Positions 19,235 to 26,837 of a DNA stretch of 64,000 nucleotides are shown one piece after another. Source of the stretch: Clostridia bacterium (lineage in GTDB: Bacteria > Bacillota > Clostridia > UMGS1810); contig JAFUPN010000029.1 of assembly GCA_017481205.1 (NCBI GenBank), positions 1 through 64,000 of the forward strand, written 5' to 3'. The notes beneath the pieces are model-generated. The model worked only from the letters and a program-made list of their open reading frames with translations. It made no database searches and was not told the DNA's origin. Within the stretch, counting starts at the first letter, position 1. Each line of letters begins with the position of its first letter. The position numbers and the translations under genes were made by a program.

Positions 19235-19349
19235 CACCTCCGGTTAAGCATCCTTTAACACAAAATCCTTTACTTTACGATAAAAATATTATATAATAAA
19301 ATACAGATGAAGGGTACACCGCAAAACGGTCAGCCTAAATAATTAGTTA

Positions 19350-19394
19350 AGTAAACCGCTTCTTCGGTCACAAAGAGAGCGGTTTACTTTTTTA
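19350..19394 (+). terminator. rho-independent terminator after the GH2 gene
   Basis: The arms AGTAAACCGCT (19350-19360) and AGCGGTTTACT (19378-19388) are followed by TTTTTT on the plus strand. The convergent activase gene stops at 19398 and has no clear U-run in its own direction. Confidence 0.8.
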
Positions 19395-19397
19395 TTG

Positions 19398-20219
19398 TTA
19401 TGACAGCTTGGCATTCTTAAATATGCCAAGGTCAACTTTATTATTCTTTTTATTCTCAAGGCTGTATTTCATGCCCAGCATATCATATTTTGCCGGTGCA
19501 AGGCTGTTATAGCTGAGAAGCTCTGCCGGAGAATCATTTATAATTCCGGATATTTTTTTCAAATTTTCCTCAGTATCGGTTATATCCGGAATAAGGGGAA
19601 TACGTATAATATATTCCTTTCCGCTGTTTTTCAGATACTCAAAATTTCTGAGAATTTTGTCATTATACACTCCGGTATATTTCTTATGAAGGTCTCTGTC
19701 TGCAAGCTTTATATCCATCATGACATAATCCATTTTGTCAATCACACGGGCAAAAACCTCCTCATCGGCATATCCGCTGGTCTGCACCGCAAGATGCATA
19801 GGTGTTTTCTGGCGAATTTTATCCGCAAGCTCGCATACAAAATCATCCTGCATAAGAGGCTCGCCGCCGGAAAAGGTAATTCCTCCGCCGTTTGTATTCA
19901 CAAATGGTGCGTATGCGCTGAGTCTTGATGCCAGCTCCTCTGTAGTATATTCTGTACCGGATACGCTCAGGCAGTTGCCAGGACATATTTTTATACATCT
20001 GCCATACGGAGCACATTCAGGATGACTGCATTTTTCAAAGCATCTGCCGCATCGGGTACACATAGCCTCCTTATACATAAGCTGAGGCTTTGGGGAAAGC
20101 CCCTCGGGATTATGGCACCATCTGCAGCGCAGGGGGCATCCCTTTAAAAAGACAGTTACCCGTGCTCCGGGACCGTCATGAAGAGAAAATTCCTTAATAT
20201 CAAATACAGTTCCCGTCAT
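19398..20219 (-). CDS. glycyl radical enzyme activating protein (radical SAM)
   Basis: This 273-residue activase uses S-adenosylmethionine and a [4Fe-4S] cluster to abstract a hydrogen from the glycine of its partner enzyme. The radical-SAM motif is Cys28-x3-Cys32-x2-Cys35 (GCPLRCRWCHNPEG). A ferredoxin-like insert carries eight further cysteines (54, 57, 60, 64, 69, 75, 79, 83), as in activases of eliminase-type glycyl radical enzymes rather than of pyruvate formate-lyase. GGGITFSGGEPLMQ is the SAM-binding glycine motif. Its ATG overlaps the partner's stop by four bases (ATGA), so the two are translationally coupled and the partner is certain. Confidence 0.92.
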   Translation of the reverse strand: MTGTVFDIKEFSLHDGPGARVTVFLKGCPLRCRWCHNPEGLSPKPQLMYKEAMCTRCGRCFEKCSHPECAPYGRCIKICPGNCLSVSGTEYTTEELASRLSAYAPFVNTNGGGITFSGGEPLMQDDFVCELADKIRQKTPMHLAVQTSGYADEEVFARVIDKMDYVMMDIKLADRDLHKKYTGVYNDKILRNFEYLKNSGKEYIIRIPLIPDITDTEENLKKISGIINDSPAELLSYNSLAPAKYDMLGMKYSLENKKNNKVDLGIFKNAKLS

Positions 20220-22201
20220 ACTCTGTATGCCGCCCTTGCCATAACATGATCCTGAAATTCCTTATCCAGCTCAACAAAATATGCACTCCATCCCCATATA
20301 CGAACCACAAGGCTTCTGTGATTTTCGGGATGCAGCTGTGCATCCTTCATTTTTTCGGGATTAACAGCATTGAGTTGCAGCTGATGACCTCCCATATCCA
20401 TATAGGATTTTACAAGCATTGCCACCTTATGTATGCAATCATCATCAGAAAACATGGAATTATGGAATTCCAGAGTAAGAGGACCTCCGTTGATTGCCCT
20501 GTCAAAATGAGGCTTTGCAAAGGAGCTGATTATAGACAAGGGTCCGTTGAGCTTAGCAAAAAGGCTGGCTGAGAAGTTGGTACCAAAGGCTTCGCCCTTG
20601 CGTCTTCCGTCAGGGGATGCACCGATTTCTGCAGCGTGCCACAGATAAAACATTGCAGAGCCGGTACCTGCCCTGAACTTACCTCCACGGCAGTTTGTTT
20701 TGCCCTCGAGACTGTCTGCAAAGATATCAAGCAAAGCAACTGCAAGAGAATCCGCTTCATTATCATTGTTGCCGAATTTGGGAGCTTCATATCTGAATTT
20801 AGCAAGAAGCTCGCTGTGCTTTTCATAATCTGAGTCAACAGCCTCAATAAGCTGAGCCTTGGTAACGGATTTATCACCGAATACATATTTCTTTATTACA
20901 GCAAGAGAATCGGTTGCAGTAGCAATACCCGTACCGTGGAAACCGAAGTTATTGTATTTGCCGCCGGTATATATATCACAGTCCATGCAGACATTCATAA
21001 AAGGCGAAGGCACAAACCACAAATCCTTTATTTTGCCGCACATTTCATCACATTCGGTAATACATTCCATACGTACCTTTTCCATAAATTCATCAAAGCT
21101 TTCGCAGCTTTCAAGATGCTTATGGAGACATATATCTATTATTTTGGGGAAGGACAATGCGCCTATATTTGCCACATCACAGCCTACATGGGGTATAATA
21201 AATTCCCAGCACGCCGCAACCGCATAGTTGCGTGCGTCAGCAAGCTCATAACCAAGCTTTGTGAGACCGTCCACAACCACATCGTCATTGGAATACTGAG
21301 GGAAACCCAGACCTGCCTTGGTAAGCTCACTGCCCAGTTCGTATATCTCAATAGGTGTATTCCTGTTTACACGGAGGTTGATTTTAGGGTCAATGAGCAA
21401 AAGATTTCTGCTTGCCTCAAGGCACAGCCTGCTCAGGTCGCTGAACACCTCATTTCCATCCTCATCCATACCACCCAGAACCATACTCTGACCGTTATCT
21501 CCCTGCTGTACACCGGGATACAGGTCGGAATCCTTGTTGAAGGAGATAAAGAAATCCTCAATAAGCTCAAGGGCAGATACCTCGTCAATTACGCCTGCAT
21601 CCATATCAGCCTTGAAATAAGGATACATATACCTGTCAAAACGACCTACAGTATTGTGATAATTTCCCTCAAGCCACAAAGAATAATGAACAATTCTGAA
21701 CATCTGCAGTGCCTCACGGAAGCTCGACGCACCATAGCACGGAACCCGCTCCAATACCTGCGCAATATCGTCTCTGCCGGTTTTCTTTGCCTCGGTCTTA
21801 TATCTGTCGGCAAGGTCTATTATTGCGTCTATGGCAGCTTTGCCGTATACATCAGCTTCATCTCTGAAGGCAAGCAGTCCGTGGCTGATTATTTTTTCAT
21901 AATCCGGAGAAAGATTTGACATATAGCCGCTTTCGTGAATAAAATGTTTGTTTCTGATATCAGACCACTCTGCTTCTGTAAAACAGTCAGGAATGTTTTT
22001 TACAGTACGGAGAAAACAGATTTTTTCATCAGGGAGAATAACCGGAGTTTCCATAGCCATAAGACGTACAAAACGCTCGCTCATTCTCTCAACGGGAGAA
22101 AGCTTTTTTGCACTGAATTCCGCAGCAAAATCAATTGTACAGTCATGTCTGTACACATGGTGCTGCTTGCTTGTAATATAGTTAAGAAGATTATTTGACA
22201 T
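20216..22201 (-). CDS. uncharacterised glycyl radical enzyme with Cys-x-Glu active site
   Basis: This 661-residue protein belongs to the pyruvate formate-lyase/glycyl radical superfamily but is shorter than the usual 750-850 residues. The radical glycine is Gly637 in VRIWGWSAYFVELDKEFQDH; the usual Tyr after it is Trp here. The thiyl cysteine is Cys331 in VAACWEFIIPH, followed by Glu333. This C-x-E pattern is shared by glycerol/diol dehydratases, choline lyase and related eliminases, and differs from the Cys-Cys pair of pyruvate formate-lyase. The substrate is unknown. Neighbours are sugar enzymes and AraC regulators, so a sugar- or polyol-derived dehydration is an inference. A strong promoter and a LacI-like palindrome precede it. 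Confidence 0.88.
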   Translation of the reverse strand: MSNNLLNYITSKQHHVYRHDCTIDFAAEFSAKKLSPVERMSERFVRLMAMETPVILPDEKICFLRTVKNIPDCFTEAEWSDIRNKHFIHESGYMSNLSPDYEKIISHGLLAFRDEADVYGKAAIDAIIDLADRYKTEAKKTGRDDIAQVLERVPCYGASSFREALQMFRIVHYSLWLEGNYHNTVGRFDRYMYPYFKADMDAGVIDEVSALELIEDFFISFNKDSDLYPGVQQGDNGQSMVLGGMDEDGNEVFSDLSRLCLEASRNLLLIDPKINLRVNRNTPIEIYELGSELTKAGLGFPQYSNDDVVVDGLTKLGYELADARNYAVAACWEFIIPHVGCDVANIGALSFPKIIDICLHKHLESCESFDEFMEKVRMECITECDEMCGKIKDLWFVPSPFMNVCMDCDIYTGGKYNNFGFHGTGIATATDSLAVIKKYVFGDKSVTKAQLIEAVDSDYEKHSELLAKFRYEAPKFGNNDNEADSLAVALLDIFADSLEGKTNCRGGKFRAGTGSAMFYLWHAAEIGASPDGRRKGEAFGTNFSASLFAKLNGPLSIISSFAKPHFDRAINGGPLTLEFHNSMFSDDDCIHKVAMLVKSYMDMGGHQLQLNAVNPEKMKDAQLHPENHRSLVVRIWGWSAYFVELDKEFQDHVMARAAYRV

Positions 22202-22231
22202 ATATTTTGCTTCCTTTCTTTTAATTTTACT

Positions 22232-22241
22232 TTAACGTTAA
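22232..22241. promoter_or_regulatory. candidate operator TTAACGTTAA over the start site
   Basis: A perfect 10-base palindrome with a central CG lies just downstream of the minus-strand -10 box, overlapping the expected transcription start of the glycyl radical operon. A centre of this kind is typical of LacI/GalR-family operators; no LacI-type gene is in the window. Confidence 0.45.
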
Positions 22242-22245
22242 TGTA

Positions 22246-22274
22246 AGTATACTTTATTTTATTGCTTTTGTCAA
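22246..22274 (-). promoter_or_regulatory. sigma-A promoter of the glycyl radical operon
   Basis: On the minus strand, TTGACA (22269-22274) and TATACT (22246-22251) are separated by 17 bases. Transcription should start near 22239. Confidence 0.8.
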
Positions 22275-22308
22275 TATTTTGTGAAAATATCTTTTGCTGT
22301 TCTATCGG

Positions 22309-22337
22309 TTGACAAAGCAAAAATTCAGATGTATAAT
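22309..22337 (+). promoter_or_regulatory. consensus sigma-A promoter of the UPF0340 gene
   Basis: A perfect TTGACA (22309-22314) and TATAAT (22332-22337) are separated by 17 bases. The start near 22344 leaves a 5' leader of about 155 bases before the ATG at 22501. Confidence 0.85.
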
Positions 22338-22354
22338 TGTGAAAAGAGTAAATA

Positions 22355-22460
22355 TCACAACTCCACTGCCTGTGAGCATAGCCTTAGCAACCAATACTGA
22401 AGACTCCTTAAACGGCGAATTCAGTATTGATTGCTAAGGCTAACAGCAAGGATTGTGTTT
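22355..22460 (+). ncRNA. structured 5' leader, candidate cis-regulatory RNA (class unknown)
   Basis: Inside the leader, GCCTTAGCAA and AATACTGAA (22381-22401) pair with TTCAGTATT and TTGCTAAGGC (22420-22440) around a two-base internal loop, giving about 19 pairs and an 18-base apex. A weaker outer pairing is possible: CACAA near 22357 with TTGTG near 22455, and GCCTGT with ACAGC. The outer arm is followed by TTTTTAT and then by the ribosome site at about 22489, so the layout is that of a riboswitch or attenuator. It matches no riboswitch class I know by sequence. Confidence 0.5.
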
Positions 22461-22500
22461 TTATAATCATCAATATACAAATCACACGGAGGCGGTAATA

Positions 22501-23046
22501 ATGAACGAAATAGCCATACAGGCAAAAGTGGCAGCAGAGGAGCTGTGCTCCATGGCACATCTGAAGGAAGGAGACATTGTAGTAATAGGCTGCTCCACCA
22601 GTGAGGTGCTGGGCTCTAAGCTTGGCACAAACTCAAGTCCCGATACTGCAAAAATACTTTTTGAAAGCATATATGATGTATTCAAATCAAAGGGAATATA
22701 TCTTGCTGCACAGTGCTGTGAGCATCTCAACCGTGCAATAATTGTTGAAAGAGAAGCCGTACCCTTTGCAGAGAGAGTAAATGTTGTTCCCCAGCCCAAG
22801 GCAGGAGGCTCTTTTGCAACTCAGGCATATGCACATTTTAAAAATCCTGTTGCAATTGAAGAAATCAAGGCAGACGCAGGCATAGATATAGGGGCAACCC
22901 TTATAGGCATGCACCTGAAAAAGGTTGCAGTACCGGTGCGCCTGGGTATAAAAAAAATAGGCGAAGCACCTGTAACAGCCGCACGCACAAGACCAAAGTT
23001 TATTGGCGGAGAAAGAGCAGTATATGACAAAGAATTAATGGGTTAA
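22501..23046 (+). CDS. UPF0340/TIGR01440 family protein (YwlG-like)
   Basis: A 181-residue cytoplasmic protein of a widespread Bacillota family with no firm function. The typical family stretches are visible: GDIVVIGCSTSEVLGSKLGTNSS, AAQCCEHLNRAIIVE and DAGIDIGATLIGMHLKKVAVPV. The start at 22501 is chosen for its ACGGAGG seven bases before; an in-frame upstream start at 22453 lies inside the structured leader. It is a single-gene transcript between a consensus promoter with a folded leader and a terminator at 23155. The leader suggests control by a small ligand or by translation. Confidence 0.85.
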   Translation: MNEIAIQAKVAAEELCSMAHLKEGDIVVIGCSTSEVLGSKLGTNSSPDTAKILFESIYDVFKSKGIYLAAQCCEHLNRAIIVEREAVPFAERVNVVPQPKAGGSFATQAYAHFKNPVAIEEIKADAGIDIGATLIGMHLKKVAVPVRLGIKKIGEAPVTAARTRPKFIGGERAVYDKELMG

Positions 23047-23092
23047 AGCGGGATTATATTAAAAGCAGGGACTGTAAAATAAAGCGCAGACC

Positions 23093-23202
23093 GCTTATAG
23101 GCTTGCATACTGATTTGTCATAACACTAATTGACATATAAACAACAAATTTTTGTAGAAATCTGCATTTTTTGCAGATTTCTATTATTTTAAGCCTATAA
23201 GC
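23093..23202. repeat. long-range inverted repeat enclosing a terminator hairpin
   Basis: GCTTATAGGCTT (23093-23104) and AAGCCTATAAGC (23191-23202) are perfect 12-base complements about 86 bases apart. Within them lies the terminator of the UPF0340 gene. Together with the adjacent element at 23208 it fills the 304-base gap 23047-23350, in which I see no gene. Confidence 0.6.
23155..23190 (+). terminator. rho-independent terminator of the UPF0340 gene
   Basis: TAGAAATCTGCA (23155-23166) and TGCAGATTTCTA (23172-23183) form a 12-pair stem with a T-rich loop, followed by TTATTTT. Confidence 0.8.
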
Positions 23203-23207
23203 TATAA

Positions 23208-23291
23208 GCAAACTTCACCACTCGACGTACCTATGTACGCCTTCGGGCAAGCCCCTGCAAGAATAAATCTTGCAGGGGTTCAGTTTGCTCA
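23208..23291. repeat. multi-hairpin palindromic element A
   Basis: A closing pair GCAAACT/AGTTTGC encloses three hairpins: CGTAC-CTAT-GTACG, GCC-TTCG-GGC and the strong CCCCTGCAAGA/TCTTGCAGGGG. There is no U-run on either side, so it is not a simple terminator. It resembles the element at 48301-48397 in plan but not in sequence. Confidence 0.55.
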
Positions 23292-23350
23292 TTCTGCATC
23301 TTTTTTTACAATTCCTATTTTTTCTTATCCCCTCAGAGAAAGTAAATCAT

Positions 23351-24814
23351 TTATCCCAAAAGTACAATCGGTGCAAATTCAACATTTGCTCTGCCATCGG
23401 CAGTTACTTCAACTGCGCAGCGGTTTATATCGCGTACATTCTCGTTGGTACGGATGATTACATCCAGGGTGGTGATATGGCTGTCCTTTAAGTAGTGGTG
23501 TACCGAATCAGCCATATTGTGTATAAGGAACACTCTCTTGGAATATTCTGCAGTCCAGCCGTCAGGAGTATATATCTGTACATGAAGCTGTCTGGGTTCG
23601 TAGTTTTTGTTTTCAAAAACCACAGACAGGTGAACCTCTGAGTTTGGAGCCACATTGGGTTCTCCGTCATATTCAATATAGCATTTTTCGTTTATTCCGT
23701 CGTAGCCCATATAGGAATATTTTTTCTCGCGGAAGTATGTTCTCGGTTCGGGAAGCTTTGATACTCCGCCTTTGTCAGCACAATCCGTCTCGCCGTCGGT
23801 AAATTCAAAATCCGAATTGTGAGCAACAAACATTGTCGGTATCAGCCTCATAACTCTGTCTGTAAGCTCTGTACAGGTTTTGGGATATACTTTTTCGCCT
23901 ACACCGTTGCTTGTTGCCACGGTTACAATGCTGTCGCCGATATACTCCGCCCAGTCTTGAGGTATTCCTGCGGTTCCGCTCATAATACCCATGATTGCGC
24001 CTATGGTAGCACCTGTGCAGTCGGTATCATCACCGCAGTTGATAGCGGTAATCATAGATTTTTTGAAATCACCTTCGCCATACAGCAGACCGAGTATTAC
24101 AAAGGCAACATTTGCAGGTGCCTGGAACCAGCCCAGATCCGCACTGTCATCAACCACCAGCTTGCGGGCGGTAATCCAGTCCTTGCCACTGTCATAAGCA
24201 TCCATAACTATTTTTATACTCTTGTATACTCTGGAGGTCTCGGGGATTTTTTCGAGAGATATATCAATGAGCTTTCTGAGGTCATTTTCAAAGAAAGCGT
24301 AGCTTTCCATAGATGCAGTAAAAATCTCTGCTATTGTACCTTCGGAATATCCATGGTCAACACATGCATCCATAAAAGCATATTTGCACGCCAGATTCGG
24401 ATAGCCGGGAGCAAGGCAAGCCCAGATTTCAGAGCGTATCCATGCTCCGTTGGAGTTTTTCCAGCGCTCGTTATCAAGCTCTCCGGAAATTGGCGGAATC
24501 ATACCGGTTTTGATATTAGCTTTTGCGGTTCCGTACTCATTCCACATGGGAGGAATACATTTTACCCAGTAGTCGGACAGCACTGCCGGTGTCAGCTTGT
24601 GGGGTCCCTGTTCCTCCAGAGCCTTGAGCCATACCAGCTGCAGGTCAAGGTCATCGTTGGGCAAAGCACTGCCGGGCTTGGTTACATAGCCTTTTATATC
24701 CTGAATTTCAATACTTCCTTCATAGGGTGCGCCCATTGTGCCGCCTATATTTTTGCCTGTCCAGCAAGCAAGGATTTTATCCCTTAATTCCTCTTTGTTA
24801 ATAATAACTGCCAT
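23351..24814 (-). CDS. ADP-ribosylglycohydrolase-family protein in a sugar cluster
   Basis: This 487-residue protein has the DraG/ARH fold: an all-helical domain binding two metal ions, with Asp-rich motifs PNDDLDLQLVWL near residue 50 and CGDDTDCTGATIGAIMG near residue 265. About 120 C-terminal residues form an added beta-sandwich (VHLSVVFENKNYEPRQLHVQ), unusual for plain DraG. The start at 24814 has ACGGAGG before it; seven upstream residues were dropped. True DraG removes ADP-ribose from proteins, but here an AraC regulator and a sugar isomerase lie just upstream, so a small-molecule N- or O-glycoside may be the substrate. That is inference. Confidence 0.82.
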   Translation of the reverse strand: MAVIINKEELRDKILACWTGKNIGGTMGAPYEGSIEIQDIKGYVTKPGSALPNDDLDLQLVWLKALEEQGPHKLTPAVLSDYWVKCIPPMWNEYGTAKANIKTGMIPPISGELDNERWKNSNGAWIRSEIWACLAPGYPNLACKYAFMDACVDHGYSEGTIAEIFTASMESYAFFENDLRKLIDISLEKIPETSRVYKSIKIVMDAYDSGKDWITARKLVVDDSADLGWFQAPANVAFVILGLLYGEGDFKKSMITAINCGDDTDCTGATIGAIMGIMSGTAGIPQDWAEYIGDSIVTVATSNGVGEKVYPKTCTELTDRVMRLIPTMFVAHNSDFEFTDGETDCADKGGVSKLPEPRTYFREKKYSYMGYDGINEKCYIEYDGEPNVAPNSEVHLSVVFENKNYEPRQLHVQIYTPDGWTAEYSKRVFLIHNMADSVHHYLKDSHITTLDVIIRTNENVRDINRCAVEVTADGRANVEFAPIVLLG

Positions 24815-24861
24815 AAATTTTACCTCCGTTTTCAAAATAAAATCTGAATGATAATTAAAAA

Positions 24862-24907
24862 AACCACTCTGTGATAATATAATTATATATTTTTACACAG
24901 AGTGGTT
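24862..24907 (-). terminator. terminator between the AraC gene and the glycohydrolase gene
   Basis: AACCACTCTGTG and CACAGAGTGGTT pair over 12 bases. On the minus strand the second arm is followed by TTTTT, so it ends the isomerase-AraC transcript. Confidence 0.8.
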
Positions 24908-24948
24908 CAATTGGTTATTTTTACTTTTAGGAGACGATTTTTACCTAA

Positions 24949-25863
24949 TTAAAACAGGCTGATATCGTCCACAACTTTATTATTGGAATTTTTTTTGCGA
25001 TAGTCCTTGGGGCTAACCATGTAGTATTCCTTAAAATGTCCGTAAAACAGCTTTGTATCAGTATAGCCGCATTGCTCCATAATTGCCGCTATACTCATAT
25101 CCGGGCAGGATTTCAGCAGCCTTGCGGCATTCTCCATACGTTTCTTGCGGATATATTCAGACACAGTAATACCGCTCTGCTTTTTAAACATACGGCTCAG
25201 ATATGAGGTATTGTAAAAGCATCGCTCAGCCAATTCCTCAAGAGTAATCCTGCTGCCGAAATTGACATCAATATATTCAATAAGCTCACGGGTAACATGG
25301 CGCAGGCTGTGGCTGCTGTCGGTCTTTGAACACATTTTTCGCAGAAGCAGCGAAAAGAGCACCCTCATATAGCCGGAAATAACTGATTTGTAGCCGGATT
25401 TTTTGTCAAGAAACTCTCTGAGCATGTGACTGATTATCTCCTCAATACGAAGCATCTCATCACCCTCAAAGGCAACATAAGGCTTGGTGTATGTGATATC
25501 GCCGGGAGAAAACTCCGAGAACATGGATATCTCAAAAATCTCATACATATTTTCCGAGTTTATCAGCGTATTGCTGAAAAATTCAGGGTTTATCATAATA
25601 TTCACATACTCTGCTCTGCTTAGCGGTTCAAAGGAATGTGACTGATTGTAATTGACAATAAGCATATCGCCCCTGGTCAGTATATAATCCTCACCGTCAA
25701 CTCTCTGTCTGATTTTTCCGGACATGATATACACTAACTCCACAAAATCGTGCTTGTGCTCCATATACGGAGTTTTAGTAACAGTGTGCTGCAGGGTAAT
25801 AGCCTCGCCGGACTCGATAAATTCATTTTTACGCAGCTTTCTGATAGGTTCGTTATCAGGCAT
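24949..25863 (-). CDS. AraC-family regulator with N-terminal cupin
   Basis: A 304-residue regulator. The N-terminal cupin (TPYMEHKHDFVELVYIMSGK) should bind a sugar. The C-terminal double helix-turn-helix is clear (ITLEELAERCFYNTSYLSRM, SIAAIMEQCGYTDTKLFYGH). The ATG at 25863 has AGGTGA at good spacing; a GTG nine bases upstream is less likely. It begins 10 bases after the isomerase stop, so the two form one transcript, and it probably regulates that operon and the glycohydrolase gene beyond the terminator. Confidence 0.88.
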   Translation of the reverse strand: MPDNEPIRKLRKNEFIESGEAITLQHTVTKTPYMEHKHDFVELVYIMSGKIRQRVDGEDYILTRGDMLIVNYNQSHSFEPLSRAEYVNIMINPEFFSNTLINSENMYEIFEISMFSEFSPGDITYTKPYVAFEGDEMLRIEEIISHMLREFLDKKSGYKSVISGYMRVLFSLLLRKMCSKTDSSHSLRHVTRELIEYIDVNFGSRITLEELAERCFYNTSYLSRMFKKQSGITVSEYIRKKRMENAARLLKSCPDMSIAAIMEQCGYTDTKLFYGHFKEYYMVSPKDYRKKNSNNKVVDDISLF

Positions 25864-25872
25864 AAATATCAC

Positions 25873-26748
25873 CTATTTATATGAATTGATTTTTTCAATA
25901 AGATATCTTCCCGTATCATGCATAAATTTAAGGGCAGTAGCAATAAAGCAGTTGTCATAAGCTTTCAGGAAATTATCTGCTTCATATGTAAAATGTCCTC
26001 TATAGCCAATATCCGCAAGGGCTTTGCAGATTTCATTCCAATTGAGACCGCGTGTGCAGGGAAGAGTATGATTGTCGGTCATGTAGTTATTATCATGGAT
26101 ATGAAGACAGCTTATTCTGTCAGAACCCATGTATCTTATTATATCCTGAGGCTCTCTGCCGCAGAGACCGCAGTGACCTATGTCAAGACAGCCTGTGAGA
26201 TACGGACTGTTTACCGTGTCTATATATTTACAGAATTCCTGTGGTGAAGCGCAGGTGCTATCCCTCATGATACGGCGGTGCTCGTCATACTGAAACATAT
26301 TTTCCGTTGCAATCCTTATACCGAATTTTTCGCCGTATGCAATCATCTCACTGTAAAATTCCATATTGATATCAAAAAGAGCTTCAACATTGCTCATATA
26401 TGGCAGATGCTGCTTGGGGTGCACAACAATTATTTCTACACCCATTATTGCACAGGCTTCCATGCTGCGTATAATTCTTTCTTTTACGGTTTTGTCAAAC
26501 TCATTCTCTCCCTTGCTTGAAGGAAACGGAGCATGAGCCTGCACAAATTTTATACCGCAGCTGTCTGCCTTACTCTTAAGATTTTTTGCATAAGCAATAT
26601 AATCGCTCTGATTGAGCGGGTCATCATCATTAAGCATTCCGAATGCCGAATAATCCAGCCCGTCAAAGCCGGCATGAGCAATCATCTCAATCGCCTTTTC
26701 CATACCGAAGCGAGCTGCTGTAACGTCTGTCTGCTGTACCAGTAACAT
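25873..26748 (-). CDS. sugar phosphate isomerase/epimerase (xylose isomerase-like TIM barrel)
   Basis: This 291-residue cytoplasmic protein is of the AP endonuclease 2-like superfamily used by many sugar isomerases and epimerases. Visible motifs are HAGFDGLDYSAFGM near the N-terminus, VVHPKQHLPY, ATENMFQYDE (metal-binding Glu), TGCLDIGHCGLCG (Asp/His ligands), LHIHDNNYMTDNH and GHFTYEADNF (Glu). Start 26748 is chosen because GGAGG lies about 9 bases upstream; a longer frame to 26784 lacks a ribosome site. It opens an operon with the AraC gene. The specific sugar is not readable. Confidence 0.85.
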   Translation of the reverse strand: MLLVQQTDVTAARFGMEKAIEMIAHAGFDGLDYSAFGMLNDDDPLNQSDYIAYAKNLKSKADSCGIKFVQAHAPFPSSKGENEFDKTVKERIIRSMEACAIMGVEIIVVHPKQHLPYMSNVEALFDINMEFYSEMIAYGEKFGIRIATENMFQYDEHRRIMRDSTCASPQEFCKYIDTVNSPYLTGCLDIGHCGLCGREPQDIIRYMGSDRISCLHIHDNNYMTDNHTLPCTRGLNWNEICKALADIGYRGHFTYEADNFLKAYDNCFIATALKFMHDTGRYLIEKINSYK

Positions 26749-26779
26749 AATTATCATCCTCCAACAATCCGTTTTTTCA

Positions 26780-26808
26780 ATCATACACCAAAAAGGTCAA
26801 AAATTCAA
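26780..26808 (-). promoter_or_regulatory. promoter of the isomerase-AraC operon
   Basis: On the minus strand TTGAAT (26803-26808) and TATGAT (26780-26785) are 17 bases apart. It overlaps the fbp terminator hairpin. Confidence 0.55.
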
Positions 26809-26831
26809 TAGTTAAAAGAACTTTTGACCTT
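26793..26831 (-). terminator. rho-independent terminator of fbp
   Basis: AAGGTCAAAA and TTTTGACCTT pair over 10 bases. In the minus direction TTTTT follows. Confidence 0.7.
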
Positions 26832-26837
26832 AAAAAT

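Noticed and set aside
18224..19237. 337-codon antisense frame over the GH2 gene
   Set aside because: Shadow of a well-supported gene; cysteine- and valine-rich composition, no ribosome site, no family pattern.
20936..21919. 327-codon antisense frame over the glycyl radical enzyme
   Set aside because: Opposite-strand shadow of a strongly supported gene, with low-complexity Ile/His/Tyr-rich product.
22355..22460. cobalamin, TPP, SAM, purine or c-di-GMP riboswitch
   Set aside because: None of their conserved core strings is present in the leader.
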